A stretch of 64,000 nucleotides of DNA from Azonexus fungiphilus (GCF_003634965.1 NZ_RBXP01000014.1:176555-240554), one strand, 5' to 3'; positions 34,866-45,264 are shown, numbered from the stretch's first letter. Notes: generated by a model not told the origin, from the sequence alone. Numbers and translations: made by a program.

Positions 34866-35393
34866 ATGCATCCGACAGTCCCCTGTTTCAAGATTGTTCC
34901 GCTCGTCCTGCTGCTCGGCGCGTGCACGGTGATCCCCACCGGTCCCAGCGTCATGGTGCTGCCCGGGACCGGCCAGAGCATCGAGCGCTTCCGTGCCGAC
35001 GAGGCGTGGTGCAAGGACGACGCGATGCGCCAGATCGGCGGCAGGAGTGTCGCCCAGGCGCAACGCGAGTCGGCCGTGAGCAGCGCCGCGGTCGGTACTG
35101 CGGTTGGCGCGGTGGCCGGCGCGGCAATTGGCGGCGATGCGCACGGTGCGGCGGTTGGCGCTGGCGTCGGCCTGCTCGCCGGCAGTGCCGCGGGGGGCGA
35201 ATCGGGACGGCGTTCCGGCATCGGCACGCAGCAGCAATACGATAACGCCTACATCCAGTGCATGTACGCCAAGGGACACCGGGTGCCGGTACCGGGCAAC
35301 ATGAGTTACGCCAGGCCGGTACGCGCCGGCGAGGCCGGTATTCCGGCACCGCCGGCGGGCAGGCCGCCGGCGCCGCCGCCCGGCGTGCGCTGA
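34866..35393 (+). CDS. Glycine-zipper lipoprotein of unknown function
   Basis: The 175-residue protein has a lipoprotein signal peptide with lipobox LGAC (Cys20). A short domain with Cys in DEAWCKDDAMRQIGG follows, then a glycine-zipper segment (AAVGTAVGAVAGAAIGG and GAAVGAGVGLLAGSAAGG, about 78-118). After YDNAYIQCMYAKGHRVPVPG comes a Pro/Ala-rich tail. The YIQCMYxxGHRVP phrase is common in outer-membrane glycine-zipper lipoproteins. The ATG follows GAGAGGTCCCGCG, 11 nt after the preceding exported-protein gene. Confidence 0.8.
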   Translation: MHPTVPCFKIVPLVLLLGACTVIPTGPSVMVLPGTGQSIERFRADEAWCKDDAMRQIGGRSVAQAQRESAVSSAAVGTAVGAVAGAAIGGDAHGAAVGAGVGLLAGSAAGGESGRRSGIGTQQQYDNAYIQCMYAKGHRVPVPGNMSYARPVRAGEAGIPAPPAGRPPAPPPGVR

Positions 35394-35394
35394 A

Positions 35395-36348
35395 TCAGGC
35401 GACGCCGGCGCTGTGCGCCTGCTGGTCGGCCCAGTAGCTTGACCTGACCATCGGCGCGCAGGCGGCACCGGTGAAGCCCATCTTCCTGGCTTCTTCTTCG
35501 TACATCTTGAACACGTCGGGGTGAACGTAGCGCGTTACCGGCAGGTGGTGGCCGGACGGCGCCAGGTACTGGCCGATGGTCAGCATCTCGACGTCGTGGG
35601 CGCGCAGGTCGCGCATCACTTCGAGGATTTCCTCGTCGGTTTCGCCGAGACCGACCATCAGGCCGGACTTGGTCGACACGTTCGGGTAGCGCGCCTTGAA
35701 CTGCTTGAGGAATTCCAGCGAGTGCTTGTAGTCGGCGCCGGGGCGGGCCTGCTTGTAGAGGCGCGGCACGGTTTCCATGTTGTGGTTGAGGACGTCGGGC
35801 AGGGCGCCACCGAGGACCTCGAGGGCGACGTCCATGCGGCCGCGGAAGTCGGGGACCAGGGTTTCGACGGTGGTCGTCGGCGACAGCTGGCGGACGTTGC
35901 TGATCACGTCGACGAAGTGCTGGGCGCCGCCATCGCGCAGGTCGTCACGGTCGACGCTGGTGATCACGACATAACGCAGCTTCAGCGCGGCGACCGATTC
36001 GGCCAGTTCGCGCGGCTCGTCCGGGTTGGGCGGCAAGGGCTGGCCGTGGCCGACGTCGCAGAACGGGCAGCGGCGCGTGCAGATGTCGCCGAGGATCATG
36101 AAGGTGGCGGTGCCGCGGCCGAAGCATTCGCCGATGTTGGGGCAGGTGGCTTCCTCGCAGACGGTGTGCAGCTTCTTCTCGCGCAGCATGGTCTTGATCT
36201 CGCCGAAGCGGCCGGCGCTGTTGCCGGCCTTGACGCGGATCCAATCGGGCTTTCTCAGTGGCTCGGCGACCGGGACGATCTTGATCGGGATGCGCGCTGT
36301 CTTCAGTTCGCCCTTTTGCTTGACGCCTTTTTGCTTGGTTTCAGCCAT
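35395..36348 (-). CDS. lipA: Lipoyl synthase LipA
   Basis: The 317-residue radical SAM enzyme inserts two sulfurs into the protein-bound octanoyl chain. The auxiliary cluster cysteines are in [12 protein letters not shown] (about residues 63-74) and the radical SAM CxxxCxxC is CTRRCPFC (about 91-98). The conserved C-terminal RSSYWADQ is present. It overlaps lipB by 8 nt, the usual lipBA arrangement. Confidence 0.97.
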   Translation of the reverse strand: MAETKQKGVKQKGELKTARIPIKIVPVAEPLRKPDWIRVKAGNSAGRFGEIKTMLREKKLHTVCEEATCPNIGECFGRGTATFMILGDICTRRCPFCDVGHGQPLPPNPDEPRELAESVAALKLRYVVITSVDRDDLRDGGAQHFVDVISNVRQLSPTTTVETLVPDFRGRMDVALEVLGGALPDVLNHNMETVPRLYKQARPGADYKHSLEFLKQFKARYPNVSTKSGLMVGLGETDEEILEVMRDLRAHDVEMLTIGQYLAPSGHHLPVTRYVHPDVFKMYEEEARKMGFTGAACAPMVRSSYWADQQAHSAGVA

Positions 36349-36958
36349 GGTGTTTGTCCAGTTGCTGCAGCAGTTGCTGCGAGAGTTGCTCGCCCGCCTC
36401 GCTGGCGGTGAGCGGAATGCCGAGGTCCCGGGTCTGGATGACCTGGAGGCCGGGATAGCCGCAGGGGTTGATCGCGGCGAACGGCGCCAGGTCCATGTCC
36501 ACGTTCAGCGAGACGCCGTGGTAGGAGCAGCCGTTGCGGATGCGCAGGCCGAGCGCCGCCACTTTGGCCGGGCCGACATAGACGCCGGGGGCGCCGTCGC
36601 GCCGCTCGGCCGTGACGCCGTAGTTGCCGAGCAGGTCGATGACCGCCTGCTCGATGGCGCTGACCAGTTCGCGCACCTTGATCTTTCGCCGCGCCAGGTC
36701 GAGCAGCAGGTAGATCACCACCTGGCCGGGGCCGTGGTAGGTGACCTGGCCGCCGCGGTCGATCTGTACCAGCGGGATGCCGACGTCGCGCAGGATGTGT
36801 TCCGGCTTGCCGGCCTGGCCGAGCGTGTACACCGGCGGATGTTCGACGATCCACAACTCGTCCGGCGTCTCGGCCGTCCGCGTCGCGGTGAAATCCTGCA
36901 TGGCCTGGAAGGTCGGCGCGTAGTCGACGCGGCCCAGGCGTTTGACGACGATGCTCAC
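36341..36958 (-). CDS. lipB: Octanoyltransferase LipB
   Basis: The 205-residue enzyme transfers octanoyl groups from acyl carrier protein to lipoyl domains. It has the [21 protein letters not shown] block (about residues 68-88) and the active-site Cys in INPCGYPGL (about 168), with the Lys in [10 protein letters not shown]. It lies between ybeD and lipA on the minus strand. Confidence 0.97.
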   Translation of the reverse strand: MSIVVKRLGRVDYAPTFQAMQDFTATRTAETPDELWIVEHPPVYTLGQAGKPEHILRDVGIPLVQIDRGGQVTYHGPGQVVIYLLLDLARRKIKVRELVSAIEQAVIDLLGNYGVTAERRDGAPGVYVGPAKVAALGLRIRNGCSYHGVSLNVDMDLAPFAAINPCGYPGLQVIQTRDLGIPLTASEAGEQLSQQLLQQLDKHHG

Positions 36959-36959
36959 G

Positions 36960-37229
36960 TCAGAGCACGACCTTGACCAGCGGGTGCGACGTCAGCTCCA
37001 TGTACAGCGCGTCGAGCTGCGGCTTCGAGGTGGCGACCACGGTGCAGGTCAGGCTCAGGTAGTTGCCGCCGGAACTGGCGCGCATTTCCATCGTTGCGCC
37101 GTCGAAATCGGGGGCGTGCTTGGTGACGATGGTGAGCACCGCCTGGGCGAGTTCGTCGTGCGCCTTGCCCATGATCTTCAGGGGAAAGTCGCAGGGAAAT
37201 TCGAGGAGGGTGTCCTTGTACGAAGCCAT
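36960..37229 (-). CDS. YbeD/DUF493 family protein
   Basis: The 89-residue ACT-like small protein begins [21 protein letters not shown], the DUF493 signature, and ends HPLVKVVL. In many proteobacteria it lies between a D-ala-D-ala carboxypeptidase gene and lipB, as here. Its role is not established. It abuts lipB with 1 nt between. Confidence 0.93.
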   Translation of the reverse strand: MASYKDTLLEFPCDFPLKIMGKAHDELAQAVLTIVTKHAPDFDGATMEMRASSGGNYLSLTCTVVATSKPQLDALYMELTSHPLVKVVL

Positions 37230-37230
37230 C

Positions 37231-38106
37231 TCAGCCTTTGCGCATTACCGTGTTCTTGAAATCCTGATACCACTGCCACATCCGTTCGCCGAGCGGGCCG
37301 GGTTTCCCGTTGCCAACCGGGGCGCCGTCGAGCGTGGTGATCGCCAGCACTTCCTTGGTCGACGAGGTCATCCAGACCTCGTCGGCGGCGCGAAGTTCCG
37401 TTTCGGCAATTTCGCGGATTTCCAGCGGTTGACCGTGAACCTGCGCCAGATCGACGATCACGTCGTAGGTGATGCCGGGCAGCATCAGCTGCGTCTTCGG
37501 CGGCGCCAGCAGGCGCCCGTCCTTGACCACGAAGATGTTCGAGGCGGCGCCTTCCTTCATGAAGCCGTCGCGGATCAGCAGCGCTTCGGCGCAGCCCTGT
37601 TCGACCGCCTGCTGGCGGGCGAGGACGTTGGCCAGCAGCGAGATCACCTTGAGGTCGCAGCGTGCCCAGCGCTGGTCGGCAACGGTGATCGCGGCGACGC
37701 CGGCGGCGCGGACGGCGGCCGACGGCGTGACCAGCGGCCCGGCGAAGGCGAAGGCAGTCGGCGTCACCGAGGCCGGCGGGAAGGCGTGGTCGCGCTTGTC
37801 GTCGGCGCCGCGGGTGACCTGCAGGTAGATCGACTGGTCGTCCCAGGGGGCGTCGGCGATCAGCCTGAAAATCACCGATTTCCAGGCGTCGACCGTCAGC
37901 GGGTTGGCCAGCCGGATTCCCGCCAGCGTCGCCTGCAGGCGGGCCAGGTGCTCGTCGATGCGGAACGGCTGCCGGGAATAGACCGGGATCACTTCGTAGA
38001 CGCCGTCGCCGTAGAGGAAGCCGCGGTCGAGCGGCGAGACGCCGGCGGCGGCGAGCGGCAGGAACTGGCCGTTGAGGTAGACGGGTTCGGCGACGTAGGC
38101 GGTCAT
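37231..38106 (-). CDS. dat: D-amino acid aminotransferase (class IV, Dat-like)
   Basis: The 291-residue PLP enzyme of fold type IV has RGFLYGDGVYEVIPVY (about 27-42), the PLP lysine in CDLKVISLLANVLARQQA (about 145), and SSTKEVLAITTLDG (about 245-258). It interconverts D-alanine and D-glutamate with 2-oxoacids; a branched-chain aminotransferase is the alternative. It starts 4 nt after the dac stop and abuts ybeD, so it is in one operon with a peptidoglycan carboxypeptidase, which fits D-amino acid metabolism. Confidence 0.87.
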   Translation of the reverse strand: MTAYVAEPVYLNGQFLPLAAAGVSPLDRGFLYGDGVYEVIPVYSRQPFRIDEHLARLQATLAGIRLANPLTVDAWKSVIFRLIADAPWDDQSIYLQVTRGADDKRDHAFPPASVTPTAFAFAGPLVTPSAAVRAAGVAAITVADQRWARCDLKVISLLANVLARQQAVEQGCAEALLIRDGFMKEGAASNIFVVKDGRLLAPPKTQLMLPGITYDVIVDLAQVHGQPLEIREIAETELRAADEVWMTSSTKEVLAITTLDGAPVGNGKPGPLGERMWQWYQDFKNTVMRKG

Positions 38107-38110
38107 GGCA

Positions 38111-39247
38111 TCAGTTGAACCAGAGTTTGACGGTGTCGATGGCACGGCCGAAGATGCCGGCGACCGGCACGGTTTCCAGGGCCGGTACCGGGAAATCGCC
38201 GTAGGGCTTGCCGTCCAGGCTGACCTTCATGGTCGCCACCGTCTGGCCGCCCTTGACCGGCGCCATCAGCGGTTGCTCCGAGACCAGCTGGGCCTGCAGC
38301 TTGCCGGCCATGCCCTTGGGCACGGCGAGGATGAAGTCGCTGGCGTAGCCGGCCTTGACCCGGTTCTGTTCGCCCTTCCAGACGCGCAGCGACGAAATCG
38401 CCTGGTCCTTGCGGTAGAGGACGACGGCGTCGTAGGCCAGGTAGCCCCAGTTGAGCAGCTTCAGCGATTCGCTGGCGCGGGCGGCGTCGGAGCCGGTGCC
38501 GAGGACGACGGCGAGGAGCCGGCGCTGGTCGCGGATCGCCGAGGAGATCAGGCAGTAGCCGGCGGCGTCGGTGTGGCCGGTCTTGACGCCATCGACGCTC
38601 GGATCGGTCCACAGCAGGCGGTTGCGGTTCGGCTGGGTGATGCCGCCGTAGCGGAATTCCTTCATCGAGTAGTACTTCCGGTACTCCTCGGGAAATTCGC
38701 GGATCAGCGCGCCGGCCAGCTTGGCGAGGTCGCGCGCGGTGGTGTAATGCTGCGGGTCGGGCATGCCGGTGGCGTTGCGGAAGCTGGTCCCGGTCATGCC
38801 CAGGCGGCGCGCCTCGCGGTTCATCATCTGGGCGAAGTTCTCCTCGCTGCCGGCGATGCCTTCGGCCAGCACGATGCAGGCATCGTTGCCGGACTGGACG
38901 ATCATGCCCTGGATCAGTTCCTCGACGGTGACGCGGGTGTCGACCTTGACGAACATCTTCGAGCCGCCCATCCGCCAGGCCTTTTCGGAGACCGGCAGCG
39001 GCTGGTCGAGGCTCAGGCTCTTCTGGCGGATCGCCGAGAAGGTCAGGTAGGCGGTCATCAGCTTGGTCAGCGAGGCCGGTTCGAGGCGCTGGTCAGCCTT
39101 TTCTTCGGCCAGGGTCTGGCCGGACCCCATTTCGACGAGCAGCCAGGATTTGGCGGCCAGCACCGGCGGCACCGGACGGTTCTGGGCGAAGGCGGCGAGG
39201 GAAAAACAGAACGACAGGATCAACAGCAGGGACTTGCGCAACGACAT
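38111..39247 (-). CDS. dacC: D-alanyl-D-alanine carboxypeptidase (PBP5/6 family)
   Basis: The 378-residue periplasmic serine peptidase has a signal peptide (MSLRKSLLLILSFCFSLAAFA). The SxxK motif is SLTK in LEPASLTKLM (about 59), the SxN motif SGND (about 117), and KTG is in DGVKTGHTDAAGY (about 220). The C-terminal PBP5 beta domain and a weak amphipathic tail (DTVKLWFN) follow for membrane contact. It trims pentapeptide side chains. It heads the dac-dat-ybeD-lipB-lipA run. The symbol could equally be dacA. Confidence 0.93.
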   Translation of the reverse strand: MSLRKSLLLILSFCFSLAAFAQNRPVPPVLAAKSWLLVEMGSGQTLAEEKADQRLEPASLTKLMTAYLTFSAIRQKSLSLDQPLPVSEKAWRMGGSKMFVKVDTRVTVEELIQGMIVQSGNDACIVLAEGIAGSEENFAQMMNREARRLGMTGTSFRNATGMPDPQHYTTARDLAKLAGALIREFPEEYRKYYSMKEFRYGGITQPNRNRLLWTDPSVDGVKTGHTDAAGYCLISSAIRDQRRLLAVVLGTGSDAARASESLKLLNWGYLAYDAVVLYRKDQAISSLRVWKGEQNRVKAGYASDFILAVPKGMAGKLQAQLVSEQPLMAPVKGGQTVATMKVSLDGKPYGDFPVPALETVPVAGIFGRAIDTVKLWFN

Positions 39248-39281
39248 CGGGAGGGAACTCAGGGTGAAGGGGGAGGCGCCA

Positions 39282-40184
39282 TTATAGCCCGCCCGGATTG
39301 CCCACCTGCGGCGCGGCGCTGCACAGCACCTCGATCGCCGGGTGGCGGATGCGCCGCTCGGTCGAGATCGCGTAGATGTGTTCGCTGACGCCGTCGAGTT
39401 CGCCGAGCGTCTGGGCGCCGTATTCCTCGGCCAGCTGTCCGGCCAGCGCCAGCGGTGCCGGGAAGATGCCGAGGCCGCCGCGGCCGAAGGTGGTGAGCAG
39501 GGCGCTGTCCTCGAATTCGCCGACGATGCGCGGGTGCAGGCGCTGCTCCTCGAGCCAGCGGTCGATCCGGCCGCGCAGCGCGTTGTGCCGGGTTGGCAGC
39601 AGCAGGGGTGCCTGGTTGAGGCTTTCCGGAAAGTCCTTGCCGTGGCGTTCGGCCAGTTCGCGGCTGGCGAACAGGCCGCTGGGAAATTCGCCGAGGCGGC
39701 TGCTGAAGACCTTCAGGTTGCTGCCGACCGGTGCCGGGCGGTCGGTCAGGACCACGTCGAGCCGATGCAGGGCGAGGTCGGCAAGGAGGTTTTCGAATTC
39801 GCCCTCGTCGCAGATCAGGCGCACGTCGCCGGGCATCGCCGTGACCTGGCTGAGCAGCCGGTAGGCGAGCAGCTTCGGGATGCCGTCGGAAATGCCGACG
39901 CGCAGGCGCAGCGTATGGCTGTTGTCGTCCTGTTTCAGCGCGTCCTCGAGCTGCTCGCCGAGCTGGAAGATCTGGTCGGCGTAGCCGAGTGCCTTGCGGC
40001 CGGCGTCGCTGAGCACCAGGCCGCGTCCCTGGCTGTTGAACAGGGCCTTGCCGAGCTGCTGTTCGAGTAGGCCGAGCTGGCCGCTGATCGTCTGCACGGC
40101 AACGCCGAGGCGGTCGGCGGCGCGGGTGATGCTGCCTTCCTTGGCGACGACCCAGAAATAATGGAGGTGTTTGTAGTTGAGCAT
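39282..40184 (-). CDS. LysR family regulator, NhaR-like
   Basis: The 300-residue regulator starts [28 protein letters not shown], the NhaR-type HTH start. The effector domain ends with [12 protein letters not shown]. NhaR homologues activate Na+/H+ antiporter genes; here the divergent neighbour is htpX, so it might respond to envelope stress instead. The start at 40184 fits the family; a longer frame upstream would run across the divergent promoter. Confidence 0.9.
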   Translation of the reverse strand: MLNYKHLHYFWVVAKEGSITRAADRLGVAVQTISGQLGLLEQQLGKALFNSQGRGLVLSDAGRKALGYADQIFQLGEQLEDALKQDDNSHTLRLRVGISDGIPKLLAYRLLSQVTAMPGDVRLICDEGEFENLLADLALHRLDVVLTDRPAPVGSNLKVFSSRLGEFPSGLFASRELAERHGKDFPESLNQAPLLLPTRHNALRGRIDRWLEEQRLHPRIVGEFEDSALLTTFGRGGLGIFPAPLALAGQLAEEYGAQTLGELDGVSEHIYAISTERRIRHPAIEVLCSAAPQVGNPGGL

Positions 40185-40195
40185 GGGTTTCGAAA

Positions 40196-40218
40196 AAAAT
40201 TGATCTTCGTTCAATTTT
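40196..40218. promoter_or_regulatory. Inverted repeat AAAATTGA-N7-TCAATTTT, candidate LysR operator
   Basis: A perfect 8-7-8 AT-rich dyad in the 101-nt gap between the NhaR-like gene and htpX, 12 nt upstream of the regulator start. Its placement fits autoregulation or control of htpX; this is inference. Confidence 0.5.
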
Positions 40219-40285
40219 GCTCCGTTTTTTCCAGGATTCCAATTGGTGTACCATCGCGCTGTTTCAATCACCTACGGAGTCCAAC

Positions 40286-41164
40286 ATGAAACGCATCGCG
40301 CTTTTCCTGATCACCAACCTGGCGGTCATGCTCGTGCTCAGCGTGGTGACCAGTCTGCTTGGCGTCAATCGCTTCCTCACCCAGAACGGCCTCGATCTCG
40401 GCATGCTGCTGGCGTTCGCCGCGGTCATCGGTTTCGGCGGTTCCTTCATTTCCCTGCTGATGTCGAAGCCGATGGCCAAGTGGAGCACCGGCGCCCGCGT
40501 CATCGAGCAGCCGTCGTCGTCCACCGAAGTCTGGCTGGTCGATACCGTCGCCCGCCTGGCCAAACGTGCCAACCTGCCGATGCCGGAAGTCGCCATCTAT
40601 GATGGCGAACCGAATGCCTTCGCCACCGGCGCCAGCAAGAGCAGTTCGCTGGTCGCGGTGTCCACCGGCCTGCTCCAGAGCATGACCCGCGAGGAAGTCG
40701 AGGCGGTGCTGGCGCACGAAGTCGCGCACATCGCCAATGGCGACATGGTGACGCTGACGCTGATCCAGGGCGTGGTCAATACCTTCGTCATCTTCATCTC
40801 GCGGGTGATCGGCTACCTGGTCGATTCCTTCCTGCGTCGCAACGATTCGGAAAGCAGCGGCCCGGGCATCGGCTACATGGTCACCAGCATCGTCTGCGAG
40901 ATCGTCTTCGGCATCCTGGCCAGCGTCGTCGTCGCCTGGTTCTCCCGTCAGCGCGAGTTCCGTGCCGATGCCGGGGCGGCTGGCCTGATGGGATCGGCGG
41001 TGCCGATGCAGAATGCGCTGCGCCGTCTGGGCAACCTGCATACCGAACCGCTGCCGCAGAACATGGCGGCCTCCGGCATCGCCGGCGGCAAGGGCGGCCT
41101 GATGGCGCTGTTCGCCACCCATCCGCCGCTGGAGGAACGGATCGCCGCACTGTCCGGTCGCTGA
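40286..41164 (+). CDS. htpX: Membrane zinc metalloprotease HtpX
   Basis: The 292-residue M48 protease has two N-terminal membrane helices. The zinc motif HEVAH lies in [14 protein letters not shown] (about 140), two further helices follow, and the third ligand Glu region is [15 protein letters not shown] (about 222-236). It degrades misfolded membrane proteins together with FtsH. The ATG at 40286 follows ACGGAG. It is followed by a strong terminator. Confidence 0.96.
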   Translation: MKRIALFLITNLAVMLVLSVVTSLLGVNRFLTQNGLDLGMLLAFAAVIGFGGSFISLLMSKPMAKWSTGARVIEQPSSSTEVWLVDTVARLAKRANLPMPEVAIYDGEPNAFATGASKSSSLVAVSTGLLQSMTREEVEAVLAHEVAHIANGDMVTLTLIQGVVNTFVIFISRVIGYLVDSFLRRNDSESSGPGIGYMVTSIVCEIVFGILASVVVAWFSRQREFRADAGAAGLMGSAVPMQNALRRLGNLHTEPLPQNMAASGIAGGKGGLMALFATHPPLEERIAALSGR

Positions 41165-41178
41165 GCGCCGGCACCATG

Positions 41179-41210
41179 AAAAAGGGAGACCGCGGTCTCC
41201 CTTTTTTGTT
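41179..41210. terminator. Rho-independent terminator after htpX
   Basis: AAAGGGAGACCGCGGTCTCCCTTT (41181-41204) is a perfect 24-base palindrome followed by TTTGTTTT and preceded by A residues. It can terminate htpX and also transcription of the convergent gene ending at 41228. Confidence 0.9.
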
Positions 41211-41227
41211 TTGAAAATTGCCTTGTT

Positions 41228-41989
41228 TCAGTAGTCGACCGTGCGCAGTGCGTCCTCGATCAGTGCCAGCTGGCGGGCAATGTCCTGTGCGGCCTGGTCC
41301 TGTACCGCCTCGCTGGCGTCGCTCAACTGCAGCGCATAGTTCTGCACCTGGCGGGCCAGATGATAGATGCCCCACATCTCGATCTGCTCGGCGTGCTGGA
41401 TCAGCTCGCTGATTTCCAGTTCGAGCGCATAGACGTCGATGGGCAGCACTTCCAGCGCCTCGTGCATGCGCGCCAGACGCTCGTCGGCGTCCTGGACGAA
41501 TAGCCGGTCGAGGGTGTCGGAGCGCTCGCCGGGCTTGCTTGACGGACGCAGCGCGGCTTCCAGGCGGCCGGTGAAATGGCGCAGGCGTTCGCCGAAGTGC
41601 GGATTTTCCAGGCCGCCCTCGTCGAGCAAGGCCTCGGTGGTCGCGCTCAGGGCCGCGCTCAGGCGGTTGCCCGGCGCCTTGTGTTCGAGATGGTCGGCAA
41701 CGCTGGCCAGGGTTTCGCCGAAGCGCAGGCAGTCGGCTTCGCCGGTTTCGATGGCCACCGCCAGCAGGGCAAAGACCAGCGGCCGGATCGTCGCCGGATC
41801 GCTGCGCCCATGCTGCGACCAGCCGTCGGCCAGGGTCTGGCAGGCGGCCTGCCAGCGCTTGTTGAGTTCAGGCGGATAGCGCACCGGCTGGGTCTTGCCG
41901 ACCCAGGGCAGGATCGACGCCATCGCGTCGAGCGTCGGGGCGAGGGCGGTGCGGGTTTTCTCGAGATCGTCGTCGGGAATGTCGGCCAT
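41228..41989 (-). CDS. Conserved protein of unknown function, helical
   Basis: The 253-residue, almost entirely helical acidic protein has no signal peptide or membrane helix. The start MADIPDDDLEKTR follows GGAGGTGAGGACG. The C-terminal part (LEVLPIDVYALELEISELIQ and HAEQIEMWGIYHLARQ) resembles a four-helix bundle, and an Hpt-like fold is conceivable, but no phospho-acceptor His context is clear. The last codons encode TVDY over a degenerate palindrome (AGTCGACC at 41233-41240). I do not recognise the family. Confidence 0.7.
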   Translation of the reverse strand: MADIPDDDLEKTRTALAPTLDAMASILPWVGKTQPVRYPPELNKRWQAACQTLADGWSQHGRSDPATIRPLVFALLAVAIETGEADCLRFGETLASVADHLEHKAPGNRLSAALSATTEALLDEGGLENPHFGERLRHFTGRLEAALRPSSKPGERSDTLDRLFVQDADERLARMHEALEVLPIDVYALELEISELIQHAEQIEMWGIYHLARQVQNYALQLSDASEAVQDQAAQDIARQLALIEDALRTVDY

Positions 41990-42012
41990 CGTCCTCACCT
42001 CCGGAAAGTGGT

Positions 42013-42486
42013 TTACCCCGCCAGTTTAGCGAAAGCCTCGACCACTTCGACAGGGGCTTGCACCAGTTCGACGAGCACGCCTTCGCCGCCGATCGGGAAT
42101 TCCTCGTTACCCTTGGGGTGCAGGAAGCAGATGTCGAAGCCGGCTGCGCCCTTGCGGATGCCGCCGGGGGCGAAGCGCACGCCGTTGGCCGACAGCCATT
42201 CGACGGCCTTGGGCAGGTCATCGATCCACAGGCCGACGTGATTGAGCGGCGTCGTGTGCACGGCCGGTTTCTTTTCCGGATCGAGCGGCTGCATCAGGTC
42301 GACCTCGACCTTGAACGGGCCCTTGCCCATCGCGCAGATGTCCTCGTCGACGTTCTCGCGTTCCGACATGAAGGTGCCGGTCACTTCGAGGCCGAGCATG
42401 TCGACCCACAGAGTCTTGAGTTTTTCCTTGGACGGGCCGCCGATGGCGATTTGCTGGATGCCGAGAACCTTGAACGGACGAGTCAT
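42013..42486 (-). CDS. VOC (glyoxalase/bleomycin resistance/dioxygenase) family protein
   Basis: The 157-residue protein has two beta-alpha-beta-beta-beta units. Metal-ligand candidates are a residue near IQQIAIGG, Glu in VEVDLMQPL, His in [12 protein letters not shown] and Glu in VLVELVQAP. The sequence resembles lactoylglutathione lyase or methylmalonyl-CoA epimerase-like members; the first ligand His is replaced by Gln in GIQQIAIGG, so classical glyoxalase I activity is doubtful. It lies 41 nt upstream of the lgt stop on the minus strand, so it is expressed after lgt. Confidence 0.82.
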   Translation of the reverse strand: MTRPFKVLGIQQIAIGGPSKEKLKTLWVDMLGLEVTGTFMSERENVDEDICAMGKGPFKVEVDLMQPLDPEKKPAVHTTPLNHVGLWIDDLPKAVEWLSANGVRFAPGGIRKGAAGFDICFLHPKGNEEFPIGGEGVLVELVQAPVEVVEAFAKLAG

Positions 42487-42527
42487 GCGTTATCTCCCTG
42501 TCGGGCAGTGGTTTGAGTAATCCATAA

Positions 42528-43319
42528 TTATAGGGATTTCCGGCGGTAGGCATAGACCAGCAAGGCGACCCCGGCCAGGACCATCGGCAGCGACAGCCAC
42601 TGTCCCATGCTGACCGTGTACGACTGGCCGAAGATACCGTGGTCCGGTTCGCGGAAGAACTCGGTGATGAAGCGGAAGGCGCCGTAGCCGATCAGGAAGA
42701 CGCCGGACGTGGCACCGGTTGGCCGGGGTTTTGCGGTCCACAGCCAGAGCAGGGCAAAAAGCGCCAGCCCTTCGAGGCCGACGTGGTAGAGCTGTGACGG
42801 GTGGCGCGGTTCCAGGCTGCCCGATTGCGGAAAGACCATCGCCCAGGGCAGCGAAGGATCGGCCAGCCGGCCCCACAGTTCGCCGTTGATGAAGTTGCCG
42901 ACGCGACCCGCGGCCAGGCCGAGCGGAACCAGCGGCGCAATGAAGTCGGTCACGGTCAACCAGCGTAAACCGGCTTTTTTCGCCCACAGCATCATCGCCA
43001 GCAGCACGCCGAGGAAGCCGCCGTGGAAGCTCATGCCGCCCTTCCAGACGGCGAGGATCTCGAGCGGATTGGCCAGGTAGTAGCCGGGCTCGTAGAAGAG
43101 CACCTGGCCGAGGCGGCCGCCGAGCACGACGCCGAGGACGCCATAGAAGAGCAGGTCGTCGAGTTGTTCGGCGCTGACCGGCGCCAGCTTCTGGCGGATG
43201 CGTAAACGGCCGAGCGCGATGAACTGGAGGAAGGCGAGCAGGTACATCAGCCCGTACCAGCGGATGGCGACCGGGCCAAGGTAAATGGCGACAGGATCGA
43301 ACTGAGGATGGAGCAGCAT
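42528..43319 (-). CDS. lgt: Prolipoprotein diacylglyceryl transferase Lgt
   Basis: The 263-residue inner-membrane enzyme transfers diacylglycerol to the lipobox cysteine of prolipoproteins. It has seven membrane segments, the Lgt signature [18 protein letters not shown] (about 134-151), and His in SFHGGFLGV (about 96). It serves lipoproteins such as the binding protein at 23830 and the glycine-zipper protein at 34866. It is divergent from ilvD. Confidence 0.96.
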   Translation of the reverse strand: MLLHPQFDPVAIYLGPVAIRWYGLMYLLAFLQFIALGRLRIRQKLAPVSAEQLDDLLFYGVLGVVLGGRLGQVLFYEPGYYLANPLEILAVWKGGMSFHGGFLGVLLAMMLWAKKAGLRWLTVTDFIAPLVPLGLAAGRVGNFINGELWGRLADPSLPWAMVFPQSGSLEPRHPSQLYHVGLEGLALFALLWLWTAKPRPTGATSGVFLIGYGAFRFITEFFREPDHGIFGQSYTVSMGQWLSLPMVLAGVALLVYAYRRKSL

Positions 43320-43407
43320 GGTCGAATCGATTCGGCTAGAATTGGCCGATTATAGATCGCGACCGTGACAGCTTCGTGCCGGCGCCAGATACAAACGGAG
43401 AGTGAGC

Positions 43408-45264
43408 ATGCCCCAGTACCGTTCCCGCACTTCCACCCATGGCCGCAACATGGCCGGCGCGCGCGCCCTGTGGCGCGCGACCGGCATGAAGGACGGCGAC
43501 TTCGGCAAGCCGATCATCGCCGTCGTCAACAGCTTCACCCAGTTCGTTCCCGGCCACGTCCATCTCAAGGACATGGGCCAACTGGTCGCCCGCGAAATCG
43601 AGGCAGCCGGCGGCGTCGCCAAGGAATTCAACACCATCGCCATCGACGACGGCATCGCCATGGGCCATGGCGGCATGCTCTACTCGCTGCCGTCGCGCGA
43701 CCTGATCGCCGATTCGGTCGAGTACATGGTCAATGCCCATTGCGCCGATGCGATGGTCTGCATCTCGAACTGCGACAAGATCACTCCGGGCATGCTGATG
43801 GCGGCGATGCGCCTGAACATCCCGGTCGTCTTCGTTTCCGGCGGCCCGATGGAAGCCGGCAAGGTCAACTGGAAGGACCAGACGATCAAGGTCGATCTCA
43901 TCGACGCGATGATCAAGGCCGGCGACAAGACCGTCTCCGATGCCGAAGTCGAGAGCTTCGAACGTTCCGCCTGCCCGACTTGCGGTTCGTGCTCGGGGAT
44001 GTTCACCGCCAACTCGATGAACTGCCTGACCGAAGCGCTGGGCCTCAGCCTGCCCGGCAACGGCACCGTCGTCGCGACGCACGCCGACCGCAAGCAACTG
44101 TTCCTGCGCGCCGGTCGCCTCGCCGTCGAACTCTGCCGCCGTTACTACGAGCAGGAAGACGCTTCGGTCCTGCCGCGCGCGATCGCCACCAAGGCGGCTT
44201 TCGAAAATGCGATCACGCTCGACGTCGCCATGGGCGGCTCGACCAATACCGTGCTGCATCTGCTGGCCACCGCCCGCGAGGCGGAAGTCGATTTCACGAT
44301 GGCCGACATCGACCGCATCTCGCGCAAGACGCCGTGTCTGGCCAAGGTGGCGCCGGCAACGCAGAAGTACCACATCGAGGACGTGCATCGCGCCGGGGGG
44401 ATCATGGGCATCCTCGCCGAACTGGCGCGCGCCGGGTTGATTCACACCAATGTGTCGACCGTGCATATGAAGACGCTGGGCGAGGCGATCCATACTTATG
44501 ATGTCACCCACAGCGCGGCGCCCGACGTGCTCGAATTCTTCAAGGCTGCACCGGGCGGCGTTCCGACGCAGACTGCCTTCTCCCAGGATCGCCGTTATCC
44601 AGAGCTCGACCTCGATCGGACCAACGGCTGCATCCGCAACCAGGCCAACGCCTACTCGCAGGACGGCGGCCTGGCCGTGCTCTACGGCAACATCGCGGTC
44701 GACGGCTGCATCGTCAAGACCGCTGGTGTCGATGAATCGATCTGGAAATTCAGCGGCCGGGCACGCGTCTTCGAAAGCCAGGATGCGGCGGTCGAGGCGA
44801 TTCTCGGCGAAAAAATCGTCGCGGGCGACGTCGTGGTGATTCGGTACGAGGGGCCGAAGGGCGGTCCTGGCATGCAGGAAATGCTCTATCCGACCTCGTA
44901 TTTGAAATCGATGGGGCTGGGCAAGGAATGCGCCCTGCTCACCGATGGTCGCTTCTCGGGCGGTACTTCCGGGCTGTCGATCGGGCATGCCTCGCCCGAG
45001 GCTGCGGACGGCGGCGCCATCGGCCTGGTCGAGGAAGGTGACCGGATCGAGATCGACATTCCGGCGCGCAGCATCAATCTGGCTGTTTCCGACGATGTCC
45101 TGGCTGCCCGCCGGGCAGCCATGGAAGGGCGTGGCGAAGCTGCCTGGAAACCGGTTGATCGTCAGCGCGTCGTCTCGGCGGCTCTGCAGGCTTATGCGCT
45201 GATGACGACCTCTGCCGACAAGGGGGCGGTGCGCGACGTGAGCAAGATCCAGCGTCGCCAGTAG
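43408..45264 (+). CDS. ilvD: Dihydroxy-acid dehydratase IlvD
   Basis: The 618-residue Fe-S dehydratase acts in valine, isoleucine and pantothenate synthesis. Cluster cysteines are in [10 protein letters not shown] (about 122) and [11 protein letters not shown] (about 190-200). The C-terminal [21 protein letters not shown] carries catalytic residues. The ATG at 43408 is preferred, preceded by CGGAGAGTGAGC; a GTG at 43402 is possible. Confidence 0.97.
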   Translation: MPQYRSRTSTHGRNMAGARALWRATGMKDGDFGKPIIAVVNSFTQFVPGHVHLKDMGQLVAREIEAAGGVAKEFNTIAIDDGIAMGHGGMLYSLPSRDLIADSVEYMVNAHCADAMVCISNCDKITPGMLMAAMRLNIPVVFVSGGPMEAGKVNWKDQTIKVDLIDAMIKAGDKTVSDAEVESFERSACPTCGSCSGMFTANSMNCLTEALGLSLPGNGTVVATHADRKQLFLRAGRLAVELCRRYYEQEDASVLPRAIATKAAFENAITLDVAMGGSTNTVLHLLATAREAEVDFTMADIDRISRKTPCLAKVAPATQKYHIEDVHRAGGIMGILAELARAGLIHTNVSTVHMKTLGEAIHTYDVTHSAAPDVLEFFKAAPGGVPTQTAFSQDRRYPELDLDRTNGCIRNQANAYSQDGGLAVLYGNIAVDGCIVKTAGVDESIWKFSGRARVFESQDAAVEAILGEKIVAGDVVVIRYEGPKGGPGMQEMLYPTSYLKSMGLGKECALLTDGRFSGGTSGLSIGHASPEAADGGAIGLVEEGDRIEIDIPARSINLAVSDDVLAARRAAMEGRGEAAWKPVDRQRVVSAALQAYALMTTSADKGAVRDVSKIQRRQ

